Below, piece by piece: positions 32,252-39,685 of a stretch of 40,779 nt of DNA. The number at the start of each line of letters is the position of its first letter. Positions within the stretch are counted from its first letter, which is position 1. The position numbers were made by a program, and so were the translations under genes. This DNA is from Oscillospiraceae bacterium. Lineage in GTDB: Bacteria; Bacillota; Clostridia; Oscillospirales; Acutalibacteraceae. A model generated the notes under the pieces. That model was not told the origin of the DNA. It saw only the letters and a program-made list of their open reading frames with translations, and made no database searches. The stretch covers positions 1-40,779 of the forward strand of contig CACYCR010000009.1 in the NCBI GenBank assembly GCA_902772935.1. Direction: 5' to 3'.

Positions 32252-33619
32252 ATGAAAGAGACAAAACTGACCTTTATTGCGGATACCCATCATTTTTCAA
32301 AAACGCTTTCCGACGGCGGACGGCAGTATAAGCTGCGCAGCGGTTCCGACCAGAAATGCCTGATGGAAACCGGTGATATTGTTGATGCGGCGTTCAGGCA
32401 AATCGCGCAAAGCGATACCGAAGCGGTCATGATCGTCGGTGACCTGACAAACAACGGTGAGCGTGTCAGCCATGAAGAGTTCCGCGAAAAGCTGTATACG
32501 CTGCAAAAAGACAAACCGGTTTATGTCATCACTGCGACGCACGACTGGTGCAGCGATGAAAATCCGCGCCGGTATATCGGCGATGCGGTATATCGGGATG
32601 TGCCGGTTATGGCGAGCGACGAACTGCGTGATTTTTACTTTGATTTCGGGCCGAAGGATGCGGACAGTGAGTTCATTACGCATTTGGGTACAACGTCGTA
32701 CACCGTGGATATCGGTGAAGATGTACGTCTGCTTGCGCTCAATGACGATCAGAGCGGACGCGGCGGCGCCGGCTTTTCCGAGGAACATTATCAATGGATC
32801 GAAGCGCAGATTGCAAAGGCGAAAGCGGACGGGCGTATTCTGATCGGTATGGAGCATCACATGCTGATCGCGCACATTCATCCGCTGATCTTCGGCGGCA
32901 GCTGCGTTGCAGAGCGGGAAAAAGTGGCAACACGTCTTGCGGATGCGGGCCTCAAATATATGTTTGTCGGCCACTCGCACATTCAGTGCATCGATACGTT
33001 TACCACGAAAAACGGCAACACCATCACGGAAGTCAACGTCGGTTCCCTTGTGGGGTACCCGGCGCCGATCGTCAATGTTACCGTTTGCGATGAAGGGCTG
33101 AAGATCGACGTTGATCATGTGAAAACGTTTACTTACGAAGGAAAAGAAATCGATGCGCTGCCGTATCTTGAAAAACACGCGACAGATTTGTTTGACCGTG
33201 TGATGGAAGGGGCGCTGATCTCCAAGAAGGAGTTTGTCGACCGGCTGTCTGCACTCGGCGTCAAGGGAGATCATTTCGGAAATCTCGTCTATGTGGTCCG
33301 TCCGCTCGCAAAGGGGTATTTCGGTGCGAAGGCCGGTTCGGTTGTGAAGCTGCTTCGGCTGCTCGGCTGCAAAAGCTGCATTGACGCGAAGGCGGCAGAA
33401 AAATTCAAGGATAAACCATTGCTGGACTTTGTGCATGAAACCTGGCTGTCCATGCTGGACGGTCACGGCCGCGGCGTCCACGACAAAGACTATTACAATC
33501 TGGTTATGAGTGTCGGCAACGCGCTGGTGCATCTGCGCGCGGAACCGCTGACGCTGAAAATTCGCCAGATGCTGCATAACATTCTGACGAATGACCGGTT
33601 TGAAAACGCGATTCTTTAA
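32252..33619 (+). CDS. Calcineurin-like metallophosphoesterase
   Basis: The 455-residue cytoplasmic protein has metallophosphoesterase motifs: FIADTHHF (D-x-H, about 9-16), GDLTNNGE (GD and N, about 63-70), a third motif reading ATHDW where GNH(D/E) is usual (about 93-97), GMEHH and GHSHIQ (GHxH, about 245-250). The bimetal site is therefore mostly present, but the Asn of GNH is replaced by Thr. The ATG at 32252 is favoured because AGGAGG (32239-32244) lies 7 nt before it; an ATG at 32246 is only 1 nt from the RBS. It is coupled to the GPH transporter, so it may act on the imported compound or its phosphate ester. The C-terminal 180 residues are not recognised. Confidence 0.82.
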   Translation: MKETKLTFIADTHHFSKTLSDGGRQYKLRSGSDQKCLMETGDIVDAAFRQIAQSDTEAVMIVGDLTNNGERVSHEEFREKLYTLQKDKPVYVITATHDWCSDENPRRYIGDAVYRDVPVMASDELRDFYFDFGPKDADSEFITHLGTTSYTVDIGEDVRLLALNDDQSGRGGAGFSEEHYQWIEAQIAKAKADGRILIGMEHHMLIAHIHPLIFGGSCVAEREKVATRLADAGLKYMFVGHSHIQCIDTFTTKNGNTITEVNVGSLVGYPAPIVNVTVCDEGLKIDVDHVKTFTYEGKEIDALPYLEKHATDLFDRVMEGALISKKEFVDRLSALGVKGDHFGNLVYVVRPLAKGYFGAKAGSVVKLLRLLGCKSCIDAKAAEKFKDKPLLDFVHETWLSMLDGHGRGVHDKDYYNLVMSVGNALVHLRAEPLTLKIRQMLHNILTNDRFENAIL

Positions 33620-33621
33620 GC

Positions 33622-33652
33622 AACCGTCGCCGGAATGCATTTTGCGGCGGTT
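33622..33652 (+). terminator. Hairpin after the phosphoesterase gene
   Basis: AACCGTCGC (33622-33630) pairs with GCGGCGGTT (33644-33652), with one G-U pair. No real T run follows, so it may be only a weak terminator, and the lipase-like gene may be partly cotranscribed. Confidence 0.4.
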
Positions 33653-33688
33653 CCCGTTGAAACCCTGCTTTGAACGAGGTGAGTTCAG

Positions 33689-35155
33689 ATGAAACGAATG
33701 CTCTCGGTGGTCCTTTGCGTTTTGCTGCTGTCCGGTCTGCTGCTGCCGGCGCAGGCTGCCGCAGATCGTGACCCGATTGTATATGTTACCGGCATGATGT
33801 CGTCGAATCTTGTAAAGGGCGAGACGACCGTCTTTCCGCCTGCCGGCAGCGAAATTGCGAAAACCGTTGCGGCGCTGGTGCCTGCTTATACGGCATACCG
33901 CCTGACAGACAATAAAACTGCTTTTGCGCAAAAGATCGTTTCCGCCGTGACAGACCTGTATCGACCGCTGCTTTGCGATGATACGGGAACGCCGACGGAT
34001 AAAGCGGTCGTTCCTGAAAAGAAAAATCTGGTCTCACTGGATCAATCCTACGGGAAACGTAATTATTTTTATTACGACTGGCGACTGGACGCGACGCAAA
34101 CGGCACGGGACCTGGATGCGTATATCAACGCAGTATTGAAAGCAACCGGGCGCAAAACGGTTGCGTTGGTTTGCTCAAGCATGGGCGGCTGCATCGGCGC
34201 GGCTTACCTGGCACAATTCGGCAGTGCGCGGCTGTCTTCGCTGGTGTTTTCTTCGGCGGCAACCATGGGTGTAACGCTTGTTTCAATGCTGTTTTCCGAT
34301 ACGCTGCCGCTGTCGGAAAACGTCGTCTATGATTTTTTGCAGTCGCTGGAACTGGAGAAGAAAGCGAATCTGAGCGGCAGTGCAAAGCGCGCGCTCGATG
34401 CGGCCGGCGGATTCAACGCTGTGCTGCGGGACATTGCGTCTGTTGCCGCAGCGGAAAAAGAGACGCTGTTCCAAGGGCTCGTCATTCCGTTTTTGTCCCG
34501 GATGCCGGGCATTTGGAGCTTCGTGAAAGACGGGGACTTTGCTGCCGCCAAGAGCGCGACTGGCGTCCGTGCCGGAACAGCGCTGGCCAAAAAAATCAAC
34601 GCGTATCATCTGACGGTACGCCCGAACGTCAGACGCCTTATGCAGGAGGCATTGGATGACGGCGTGAAGCTCGCTATCCTGTCAAATTATAAAGAGCCTG
34701 TGCGGCTTACGGAAGATAATGTCCTGACCGACGGTCTCATTCCGACCGAATCGACGTCGTTCGGCGCGACCTGTGCAGCAACAAACACCTGGCTGATGCC
34801 GGACCCGGAAGCGGATGAGACGGCGTTGCAGTATCTTTCACCCGATCATCAAATTGATAGCAGCACCTGCGCCTTTCCCGAGCACACCTGGTTCATCAAG
34901 GGCGCCGATCATGCCTATTCGGATGCGGCGTTTTTGCGCTGGGTCGCCTATACGAAAGGCGACGTTGACATTTACGCCAATGAAGGCTACCCACAGTTTT
35001 TGAAGTGGACGGAGCATGAGGCTTATGTGCCGCAGCTCTCCGACGGGACGAACCTGCCTGCGGCACTGCTGGCAATACTGCCGCAGCTGCTGGAGCAGAT
35101 CCGGGCACTGCTGCGCGTGCTTGCCGAAGGGATGTCCATGGGGGTGACGGTATGA
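33689..35155 (+). CDS. Secreted alpha/beta hydrolase, lipase/LCAT-like
   Basis: A 488-residue protein with a signal peptide (MKRMLSVVLCVLLLSGLLLPAQA, residues 1-23). The fold is alpha/beta hydrolase: IVYVTGMMSSNL (30-41) is the oxyanion-loop strand, and VALVCSSMGGCIGA (about 158-171) is the nucleophile elbow, with S164 as the likely nucleophile and Cys in place of the first Gly of GxSxG. A catalytic-type His occurs in GADHAYSD near residue 408. The pattern is closest to lecithin:cholesterol acyltransferase-like lipases. The C-terminal about 35 residues (LPAALLAILPQLLEQIRALLRVL) are an amphipathic helix suited to membrane contact. The ATG at 33689 has GAGGTGA (33676-33682). Its stop overlaps the Nudix start as ATGA. 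Confidence 0.75.
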   Translation: MKRMLSVVLCVLLLSGLLLPAQAAADRDPIVYVTGMMSSNLVKGETTVFPPAGSEIAKTVAALVPAYTAYRLTDNKTAFAQKIVSAVTDLYRPLLCDDTGTPTDKAVVPEKKNLVSLDQSYGKRNYFYYDWRLDATQTARDLDAYINAVLKATGRKTVALVCSSMGGCIGAAYLAQFGSARLSSLVFSSAATMGVTLVSMLFSDTLPLSENVVYDFLQSLELEKKANLSGSAKRALDAAGGFNAVLRDIASVAAAEKETLFQGLVIPFLSRMPGIWSFVKDGDFAAAKSATGVRAGTALAKKINAYHLTVRPNVRRLMQEALDDGVKLAILSNYKEPVRLTEDNVLTDGLIPTESTSFGATCAATNTWLMPDPEADETALQYLSPDHQIDSSTCAFPEHTWFIKGADHAYSDAAFLRWVAYTKGDVDIYANEGYPQFLKWTEHEAYVPQLSDGTNLPAALLAILPQLLEQIRALLRVLAEGMSMGVTV

Positions 35156-35538
35156 CCCAGGTGGTTGCAGCTTTGATTTGGAACGCGGGCAGGTTTATGA
35201 TCTGTCAGCGTCCGGCGCATAAGACAAGAGGTCTGCTCTGGGAGTTTGTTGGCGGCAAAGTCGAACCGGGGGAAACAAAAGAGGAAGCGCTCACAAGGGA
35301 GTGCCGAGAAGAACTCGGCGTCTTTGTCCGCGCAACGGATGTGTTTATGGAACTGGTACATACCTATCCCGACATGACAGTCGATCTGACGCTGTTCCAT
35401 GCGCAGCTTGTTTCCGGAACACCGCGGCTTCTTGAACATGCCGATCTGCGATGGATCACCCCGGCTGAAATTGACGATTACGACTTTTGTCCGGCCGATG
35501 TTGAAATTCTGAAAAAGTTGAAAGAACAAGCTGAATAA
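35152..35538 (+). CDS. Nudix hydrolase (MutT/8-oxo-dGTP diphosphatase-like)
   Basis: The 128-residue protein has a perfect Nudix box, G-x5-E-x7-REx-EE-x-G (residues 39-61: GKVEPGETKEEALTRECREELGV), preceded by LLWEFVGG. The sequence before the box (MICQRPAHKTRGLLWEFVGGK) matches MutT-type enzymes that clean oxidised nucleotides, though other nucleoside diphosphate derivatives are possible. The start ATG at 35152 overlaps the TGA of the lipase-like gene, so the two are translationally coupled in spite of their different cell locations. Confidence 0.9.
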   Translation: MTQVVAALIWNAGRFMICQRPAHKTRGLLWEFVGGKVEPGETKEEALTRECREELGVFVRATDVFMELVHTYPDMTVDLTLFHAQLVSGTPRLLEHADLRWITPAEIDDYDFCPADVEILKKLKEQAE

Positions 35539-35577
35539 CAGAAGCGGCGTCAGCAATTATTGTAATATACAGCACAA

Positions 35578-35614
35578 CAGGGCACGGACATCCTTTTGGA
35601 TGATCCGTGCCCTG
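35578..35614. terminator. Strong hairpin between convergent genes
   Basis: CAGGGCACGG (35578-35587) and CCGTGCCCTG (35605-35614) pair perfectly, with an inner CATCC/GGATG stem and a TTTT loop, about 15 bp in all. No T run follows on either strand, so it is an atypical terminator or a processing/3'-end stabilising structure. Confidence 0.5.
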
Positions 35615-35645
35615 CTGCATTGCTGCAAAGATTCGTTTTTTTCGA

Positions 35646-36320
35646 TCAGCGCTCCTGCGCCCAGACAAAGTTCTCTGTGCCTGCGCCGATTTCGAAGTGA
35701 TACTTCACAATGCCGAGATCAATGTCGCTGTGTACACCGCCGGTCGCTTTGATGGTGACGGTGTTGTGATCCCGGGTGATGTAAAACTTCTGCTGGTTGA
35801 TTGCCGTCGGTGCCAGCAGGGCAGCGGCAATGCCGTTGCGATACCATGCGGGCGCGTTGTCGCCGTACCGTGCGACCTCCTCCGGCTGCTTGCATTTGCG
35901 GTCATGCCCCTGTGTCGCTCCGTATCCGAGGGAGATCACGATCGGCATTTTTTCGCCTTTTCGGATGACTGCTTTGCATTTGCGTTTGCTGAAGGTCAGC
36001 GCGACCCAGCAGGTGTTGAGCCCGAGCTGCTGTGCGAGCAGTACAAGCTGTTCACCGTAATAGCCGATGGTTTCGGCGAGCGTATCGCTCTTTTCGCCGA
36101 CCATGGCAAGGTAGTTGCGGACGCCGGAAAAGTTGCCGTAACGGGCGAGCGCGCCGGTGAAGCATTCCGGCTCTTCGGTGAACAGCTGGATGTGCAGACC
36201 GCTTTGTTTATTGATTGTACGAATTGCCGTCTGCAGGGCTTCGATCTGTGTGTCTGTCAGCGGCGTGTCCAGATATTGCCGCACGGAGTGCCTTGCCTGC
36301 ATTGCTTCCAAAAGATTCAT
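35646..36320 (-). CDS. Nitroreductase family protein
   Basis: The 224-residue protein has the nitroreductase start LLEAMQARHSVRQYLDTPL (about 3-21), where RHSVRQY supplies the FMN phosphate-binding Arg residues, and later YGEQLVLLAQQLGLNTCWVAL and PIVISLGYG. It is probably an FMN-dependent NAD(P)H oxidoreductase acting as a dimer; the substrate is unknown. The ATG at 36320 overlaps the stop of the thiamine pyrophosphokinase gene by 1 nt (TGATG) and has GGAAGGAGG upstream, so the two genes form one operon. The variant with GKVxxR-like C-terminus typical of flavin reductases is not evident. Confidence 0.87.
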   Translation of the reverse strand: MNLLEAMQARHSVRQYLDTPLTDTQIEALQTAIRTINKQSGLHIQLFTEEPECFTGALARYGNFSGVRNYLAMVGEKSDTLAETIGYYGEQLVLLAQQLGLNTCWVALTFSKRKCKAVIRKGEKMPIVISLGYGATQGHDRKCKQPEEVARYGDNAPAWYRNGIAAALLAPTAINQQKFYITRDHNTVTIKATGGVHSDIDLGIVKYHFEIGAGTENFVWAQER

Positions 36321-36931
36321 CAGAGGTCCTCCTTCCATATCACGAGCAGAATTCCGTCGCGCACCGTGACCGATCCTGCACGACCGCAAAACGCGTTGCT
36401 TGCGCCGAGCGACGTATGGTTGGTTAGCGTGACGTTGTCTGCTTCATATTGCATGTTTTTGATCGTGACGCCATGACTTTCCGCCGTCAGGGAAAATACG
36501 GCAAGCTGCCCGGTCTGCGACGCGGGAAAGGTCAGCGTCTCATTTTGAATCGCCGTGACGCGGGTGCCGTCCGCACCGACCAGTGTGCCCCGGCAGCCGC
36601 GCAGACACAAGTCATGCAGCAGCTGCAGATTCGCCACGCTGTGATCAAGCCGTCCGCCCAGCGCACCGTAGATCACGAAGGTCCGATATCCGCGCGCGAT
36701 GCCGTATGCCGCGGCAAGAAAAGAGTCGGTCTCGTCCTTTTGTACCGGGTGAACAAAGACGTTTTCTCCCGGCGGAACACTGCCGTAAGAATCAAAATCG
36801 CCGACAATGAGATCCGGCTTGATTCCATACCGTTTTGCATGTGCCAATCCGCCGTCCGCGCAGATCACAAAATCCGCCGACATCTCCGGCAGCGACGGCA
36901 CATCGCCGGCACAAATGATGCTGCATTGCAT
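36320..36931 (-). CDS. thiN: Thiamine pyrophosphokinase
   Basis: The 203-residue protein has the TPK motifs: ADGGLAHA (about 25-32), PDLIVGDFDS (about 39-48), QKDETDSFLAA (about 64-74) and YGALGGRLDHSVANL (about 88-102). The Asp-rich motifs bind Mg-ATP, and thiamine is pyrophosphorylated to the cofactor TPP. It often follows rpe/rsgA in Bacillota; here it is paired with a nitroreductase instead. The ATG at 36931 has GAAGGCGAGG upstream. No TPP riboswitch is present in the short leader. Confidence 0.93.
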   Translation of the reverse strand: MQCSIICAGDVPSLPEMSADFVICADGGLAHAKRYGIKPDLIVGDFDSYGSVPPGENVFVHPVQKDETDSFLAAAYGIARGYRTFVIYGALGGRLDHSVANLQLLHDLCLRGCRGTLVGADGTRVTAIQNETLTFPASQTGQLAVFSLTAESHGVTIKNMQYEADNVTLTNHTSLGASNAFCGRAGSVTVRDGILLVIWKEDL

Positions 36932-36955
36932 GACCTCGCCTTCTTTCTTTGCATG

Positions 36956-36984
36956 ATTATATCACATTGTCCGGATTTTGGCAA
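36956..36984 (-). promoter_or_regulatory. Promoter of the thiN-nitroreductase operon
   Basis: On the minus strand, TTGCCA (36984-36979), a 17-bp spacer and TATAAT (36961-36956), 25 bp before the thiN start. Confidence 0.65.
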
Positions 36985-36990
36985 CTGCCC

Positions 36991-37019
36991 TTGACGGCGG
37001 CCGTGGATTGTGGTATAGT
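36991..37019 (+). promoter_or_regulatory. Promoter of the ArsC-like/DUF896 operon
   Basis: TTGACG at 36991-36996, a 17-bp spacer and TATAGT at 37014-37019. The -35 boxes of this and the thiN promoter lie back to back, 6 bp apart, so the two divergent operons may compete for polymerase. Confidence 0.62.
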
Positions 37020-37047
37020 TGACGCAGCACGAAAAAGGAGGCGCCGC

Positions 37048-37398
37048 ATGAACATTCAGATTTTCGGCAAGACCAAATGCTTTGATACAAAAAAGGCGCA
37101 GCGGCATTTCAAGGAGCGGCGCGTGAAGTTTCAGTTCGTTGATCTGTCAAAGTTCAACATGAGCAAGGGCGAGCTGCGGTCTGTCAAAACTGCGCTCAAA
37201 TGCAAGGCGGAGGACCTGCTTGACCCAAAGGCAAAAAGTGACGACGCCGCTATGCTGCGGTACCTTGTGAGCGAAGATGCCAAAGATGAAAAGCTGCTCG
37301 AAGACGGGTCTTTGCTCAGAACACCGATCGTGCGCAACGGAAAGAAGGCGACGGTCGGGTATTGCCCGGAAATCTGGAAGGAATGGGAGAACGAATGA
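37048..37398 (+). CDS. ArsC/Spx-family protein
   Basis: A 116-residue thioredoxin-fold protein. IQIFGKTKCFDTKKAQRHFKERRVKFQFVDL (3-33) has the ArsC-family N-terminus with a single active-site Cys (C11) and the KKA helix. RTPIVRNGKKATVGY (about 89-103) has the cis-Pro strand. Spx proteins normally have a CxxC redox switch, and only one Cys is present here, so it is nearer to the YffB/ArsC-like branch, whose role is unclear. The ATG at 37048 has AAAGGAGG (37034-37041). The DUF896 gene starts 1 bp after its stop, so they are cotranslated. Confidence 0.87.
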   Translation: MNIQIFGKTKCFDTKKAQRHFKERRVKFQFVDLSKFNMSKGELRSVKTALKCKAEDLLDPKAKSDDAAMLRYLVSEDAKDEKLLEDGSLLRTPIVRNGKKATVGYCPEIWKEWENE

Positions 37399-37399
37399 C

Positions 37400-37612
37400 A
37401 TGGTAACAAAGGAACAGATTGACCGCATCAACGCCCTTGCGCGCAAGGCGAAGACGCCCGAGGGACTCACGGATGCCGAACGGGATGAGCAGAAAATGCT
37501 GCGGGAGTTGTATATCGCTTCGTTCCGCGAGAGCCTTGTTTCTCAGTTGGAAACGACGTATATCGTGGATGAACACGGCAACAAGCGCAAAGTGCAGCGC
37601 CGCAAAAAATGA
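37400..37612 (+). CDS. DUF896 (YnzC family) protein
   Basis: The 70-residue protein matches DUF896: IDRINALARKAKTPEGLTDAERDEQKMLRELYIASFRESL (about 7-46), which in Bacillus YnzC forms a two-helix hairpin. A basic tail (KRKVQRRKK) follows. In B. subtilis the family includes a small SOS-operon-associated protein; the function is not firmly known. The start at 37400 is 1 bp after the ArsC-like stop, with GGGAG about 10 nt upstream. A terminator follows at once. Confidence 0.88.
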   Translation: MVTKEQIDRINALARKAKTPEGLTDAERDEQKMLRELYIASFRESLVSQLETTYIVDEHGNKRKVQRRKK

Positions 37613-37615
37613 CGA

Positions 37616-37651
37616 AAAAGACCGCAGGACACTCCTGCGGTCTTGCTTTTT
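37616..37651. terminator. Bidirectional terminator
   Basis: AAGACCGCAGGA (37618-37629) and TCCTGCGGTCTT (37633-37644) form a perfect 12-bp stem with a CAC loop. On the plus strand GCTTTTTA follows; on the minus strand the T run comes from AAAAA before the stem. Confidence 0.88.
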
Positions 37652-38993
37652 ATCGAATCGTGCCGATGCGCTCATAAAGTGCGTCGGCCTTTGCTTTCCA
37701 AGCGGAAAAACCGTCTTCGGTTGCTGGAAAGTGTTTGTAATGATTGGAGATGGCAACGGCATTTTTCACCGCTGTGATTGCGGCCTTGACGGTGGCGGGG
37801 TGAATCTTCGTTCCGGCAATGCCGGTGCAAAAGGCGCGCACGGAAGTCAGGAGCGTTTTTGCCGGGACAGGCGCGCCGCTCAGCGCGTTCAGCAAGTCGT
37901 CGCTGATGAGTCCGCTTTCGAAGGCATATTGGAAATCGTCGAAGGTTGCCGCGTTGACGATGCCGACAAGCAGCGCCCGCAAAAACGCAAATTCGGCGCC
38001 TTGGGTTGCGTTGTAAGCGCGGTTGATGGGCCAGAGTGCGCGACGGGAAGTGTTGCCGGTCTGCAGTGCGCGGCTCAGGGTGTCCAGCGCGAGCTGCACC
38101 TGCACCATCGAGGAGGTCACGCCTTCGCCGTTGACGGATTTTGTAAGGTTGCCGGCGTCGCCGCTGACAAAAAAGTTGTCCGCCACCATGGAGTCACAGT
38201 TGCGTGTGTACGGCGTTCGTCCGCGCTCGATGCGCTCGAGCGTATGTGCGGGCAGGGGAACCGTGCGTTCGAGTTCGGCATACACCTGTTCGGCGTAGTC
38301 GAACGAATGGCAGGCGCCGATGCCGATGATTGCGCCTGCCGGGTCGGCGCAAGGAGCGATCCACGCCTTATAATACGCCCAGAAGGTCGACCCGTCGAGG
38401 TAGTCTTCGGGATGATTGAGGTGGACGTAACGCAAGATGACATAAAACATTTCTTCATCAGTCAGCGCTTTGATGGATACGCCGTAGGACGCAGGGAGGC
38501 TTCTGCGGCCGATGGCCGCCATGCCGGAGCAATCCGCAACCATTTTTGCATGGAACTTGATATCGTTTCCGTTTTCATCCGCTCTGACGCCGCAAATCTT
38601 GCCGTTATCGTCAAACAAAAATGCCTTAAAGGTGCAGCCGAAGCGCAGAACCGCGCCGGCCTTCTGCGCCAGCGAGAGCAGCAGCAACGTATATTCGTGC
38701 ATGTGCAGACCGACAATGGGGTTGATCTGACACTTCGGATATTTGTTCAGCGGGTCGGCATTGCGGTTCTTTTCAAATTCAAACGCCCACGCCGCTTCAC
38801 CCGGTTGGGGACGGGGAATGTCCAGTCGGGTGAACTCCCGCGCCTCTATGTGAAATATGTCATATTTCGTGCCGACGCGGTCGTTCGGCTGCTGTTCAAG
38901 CACAAGAACACGGTGCCCGCGTTTTGCAAGACCGCGGGCGAGGTACGCACCGGTGGTGCCGCCGCCGATGATGATGCAGTCATATCGTGTCAT
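37650..38993 (-). CDS. FAD-dependent oxidoreductase (geranylgeranyl-reductase/PHBH-like)
   Basis: The 447-residue protein starts with a Rossmann FAD-binding motif (IIIGGGTTGAYLARGLAKRGHRVLVLEQ, about 6-33), ending with the Glu that binds FAD ribose. It has VADCSGMAAIGRRSL (about 160-174) and the second FAD motif NFFVSGDAGNLTKSVNGEGVTSSM (about 275-298), where GDAG-x-x-x-P-like segments hold the FAD pyrophosphate. This is the PHBH/geranylgeranyl reductase type fold. The helical C-terminus is unusual. The substrate is unknown; lipid or quinone-type double-bond reduction or hydroxylation are options. The ATG at 38993 has AGGAGGGG upstream. It is monocistronic, between its own promoter and the terminator at 37616. 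Confidence 0.82.
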   Translation of the reverse strand: MTRYDCIIIGGGTTGAYLARGLAKRGHRVLVLEQQPNDRVGTKYDIFHIEAREFTRLDIPRPQPGEAAWAFEFEKNRNADPLNKYPKCQINPIVGLHMHEYTLLLLSLAQKAGAVLRFGCTFKAFLFDDNGKICGVRADENGNDIKFHAKMVADCSGMAAIGRRSLPASYGVSIKALTDEEMFYVILRYVHLNHPEDYLDGSTFWAYYKAWIAPCADPAGAIIGIGACHSFDYAEQVYAELERTVPLPAHTLERIERGRTPYTRNCDSMVADNFFVSGDAGNLTKSVNGEGVTSSMVQVQLALDTLSRALQTGNTSRRALWPINRAYNATQGAEFAFLRALLVGIVNAATFDDFQYAFESGLISDDLLNALSGAPVPAKTLLTSVRAFCTGIAGTKIHPATVKAAITAVKNAVAISNHYKHFPATEDGFSAWKAKADALYERIGTIR

Positions 38994-39024
38994 ACTACCC
39001 CTCCTGATGATACTTTCTTTCTTT

Positions 39025-39053
39025 ATTTTAGCGAATTCTGCAGGGATTTGCAA
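39025..39053 (-). promoter_or_regulatory. Promoter of the FAD oxidoreductase gene
   Basis: On the minus strand, TTGCAA (39053-39048), a 17-bp spacer and TAAAAT (39030-39025), 31 bp before the start codon. The same hexamer pair as the ABC-F promoter at 6129-6157. Confidence 0.62.
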
Positions 39054-39178
39054 GAGCTTTCCGAACAAAAAAGTGAGTGATCACTAACAGCAAAAAGTCC
39101 GCAAACATCATTATTCTTTTTGGCAAATATTCACGTTGCGTATGTTCCAAATCGGCAATTTTGACAAATGATTTGTAT

Positions 39179-39190
39179 ATTGTGCACAAT
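39179..39190. promoter_or_regulatory. 12-bp perfect palindrome upstream of the peptide array
   Basis: ATTGTGCACAAT is a perfect palindrome, 31 bp upstream of the -35 box of the first peptide gene. It sits in an AT-rich spacer (39069-39330) with no gene. It could be an activator or repressor site; the binding protein is unknown. Confidence 0.4.
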
Positions 39191-39221
39191 TCTGTTGGTA
39201 TCACTTTATTAAATCAGCCAA

Positions 39222-39250
39222 TTGCATCATTGTGAATAATGTGTTAATAT
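39222..39250 (+). promoter_or_regulatory. Promoter of peptide gene 1
   Basis: TTGCAT at 39222-39227, a 17-bp spacer and TAATAT at 39245-39250 (within TAATATAT). The same -10 and spacer occur at peptide gene 2. The leader is about 75 nt. Confidence 0.6.
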
Positions 39251-39300
39251 ATAGTCAGCAAACGGAGCGGATAATGGTTTGTTCATGCAATACACATATT

Positions 39301-39512
39301 CCGTTTGACTCTTCAGAAAGGAGTACGTTACAATGTTTGATAAGATTAAGGAAATCATCGGTGAGATTAAAGACCTCTTCGCAAAGATCGGCGAAACCGG
39401 TTTCTTCCAGACGATCTTCGGCGCACTTTCCAAGATTCTTAGACTTGAGAAGGAAGACGAGACCGCTGACATCGTTGACGCGATCGCTGGCACCATCGAA
39501 TAATTGATGGAC
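39301..39512 (+). repeat. Tandem duplication, copy 1 (peptide gene 1 unit)
   Basis: This segment repeats at 39751-39962, offset by exactly 450 bp. It starts at CGTTTGACT, includes the RBS, the whole 56-codon gene and TAATTGATGGA after the stop. The sequences upstream and the terminator loops have diverged more than the genes. Confidence 0.85.
39333..39503 (+). CDS. Amphipathic 56-residue peptide 1 (leaderless, PSM-beta-like; new family)
   Basis: A 56-residue product beginning MFDKIKEIIGEIKDLFAKI, with no signal peptide, Cys or Trp. Residues 1-19 and about 24-40 (FFQTIFGALSKILRLEK) form two predicted amphipathic helices split by GETG. An acidic third segment ends in IAGTIE, giving a net charge of about -5. 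A strong RBS (AAAGGAG, 39317-39323, 9-nt gap), its own promoter and a terminator argue for real, high expression. It is 84% identical (47/56) to peptide 2, with mainly conservative changes, which suggests selection at the protein level. It matches no family I can name with confidence. Size, charge, lack of leader and tandem copies resemble beta phenol-soluble modulins. A leaderless bacteriocin is less likely because it is acidic. Confidence 0.78.
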   Translation: MFDKIKEIIGEIKDLFAKIGETGFFQTIFGALSKILRLEKEDETADIVDAIAGTIE

Positions 39513-39544
39513 AAAGCTGATTGAGAATCAGTGATTCGAACAAA

Positions 39545-39572
39545 AACCTCCGGCTTCGGCCGGAGGCTTTTT
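39545..39572. terminator. Terminator after peptide gene 1
   Basis: CCTCCGG (39548-39554) and CCGGAGG (39560-39566) pair around CTTCGG-type loop bases. T residues follow to 39572, and A5 precedes the stem. Confidence 0.88.
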
Positions 39573-39643
39573 GTATGGTTCCTTTTGGGAATAAAAATAA
39601 GATTTATGAATAAAATGTGAATTATTCGTAAAAGTTGACAAAA

Positions 39644-39669
39644 AATTCACAAAATCAATTATGTGAATT
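39644..39669. promoter_or_regulatory. TGTGAATT inverted repeat upstream of peptide gene 2
   Basis: AATTCACA (39644-39651) and TGTGAATT (39662-39669) form 8-bp arms with a 10-nt spacer, ending 16 bp before the -35 box. A third TGTGAATT lies at 39616-39623. The same octamer recurs before peptide gene 5 (40619-40626). Confidence 0.45.
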
Positions 39670-39685
39670 TGTACATATTTGTATC

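Noticed and set aside
32297-33931. A 544-codon open frame antisense to the phosphoesterase gene
   Set aside because: It crosses the gap into the lipase gene without a start signal; the sense frame has metal-site motifs.
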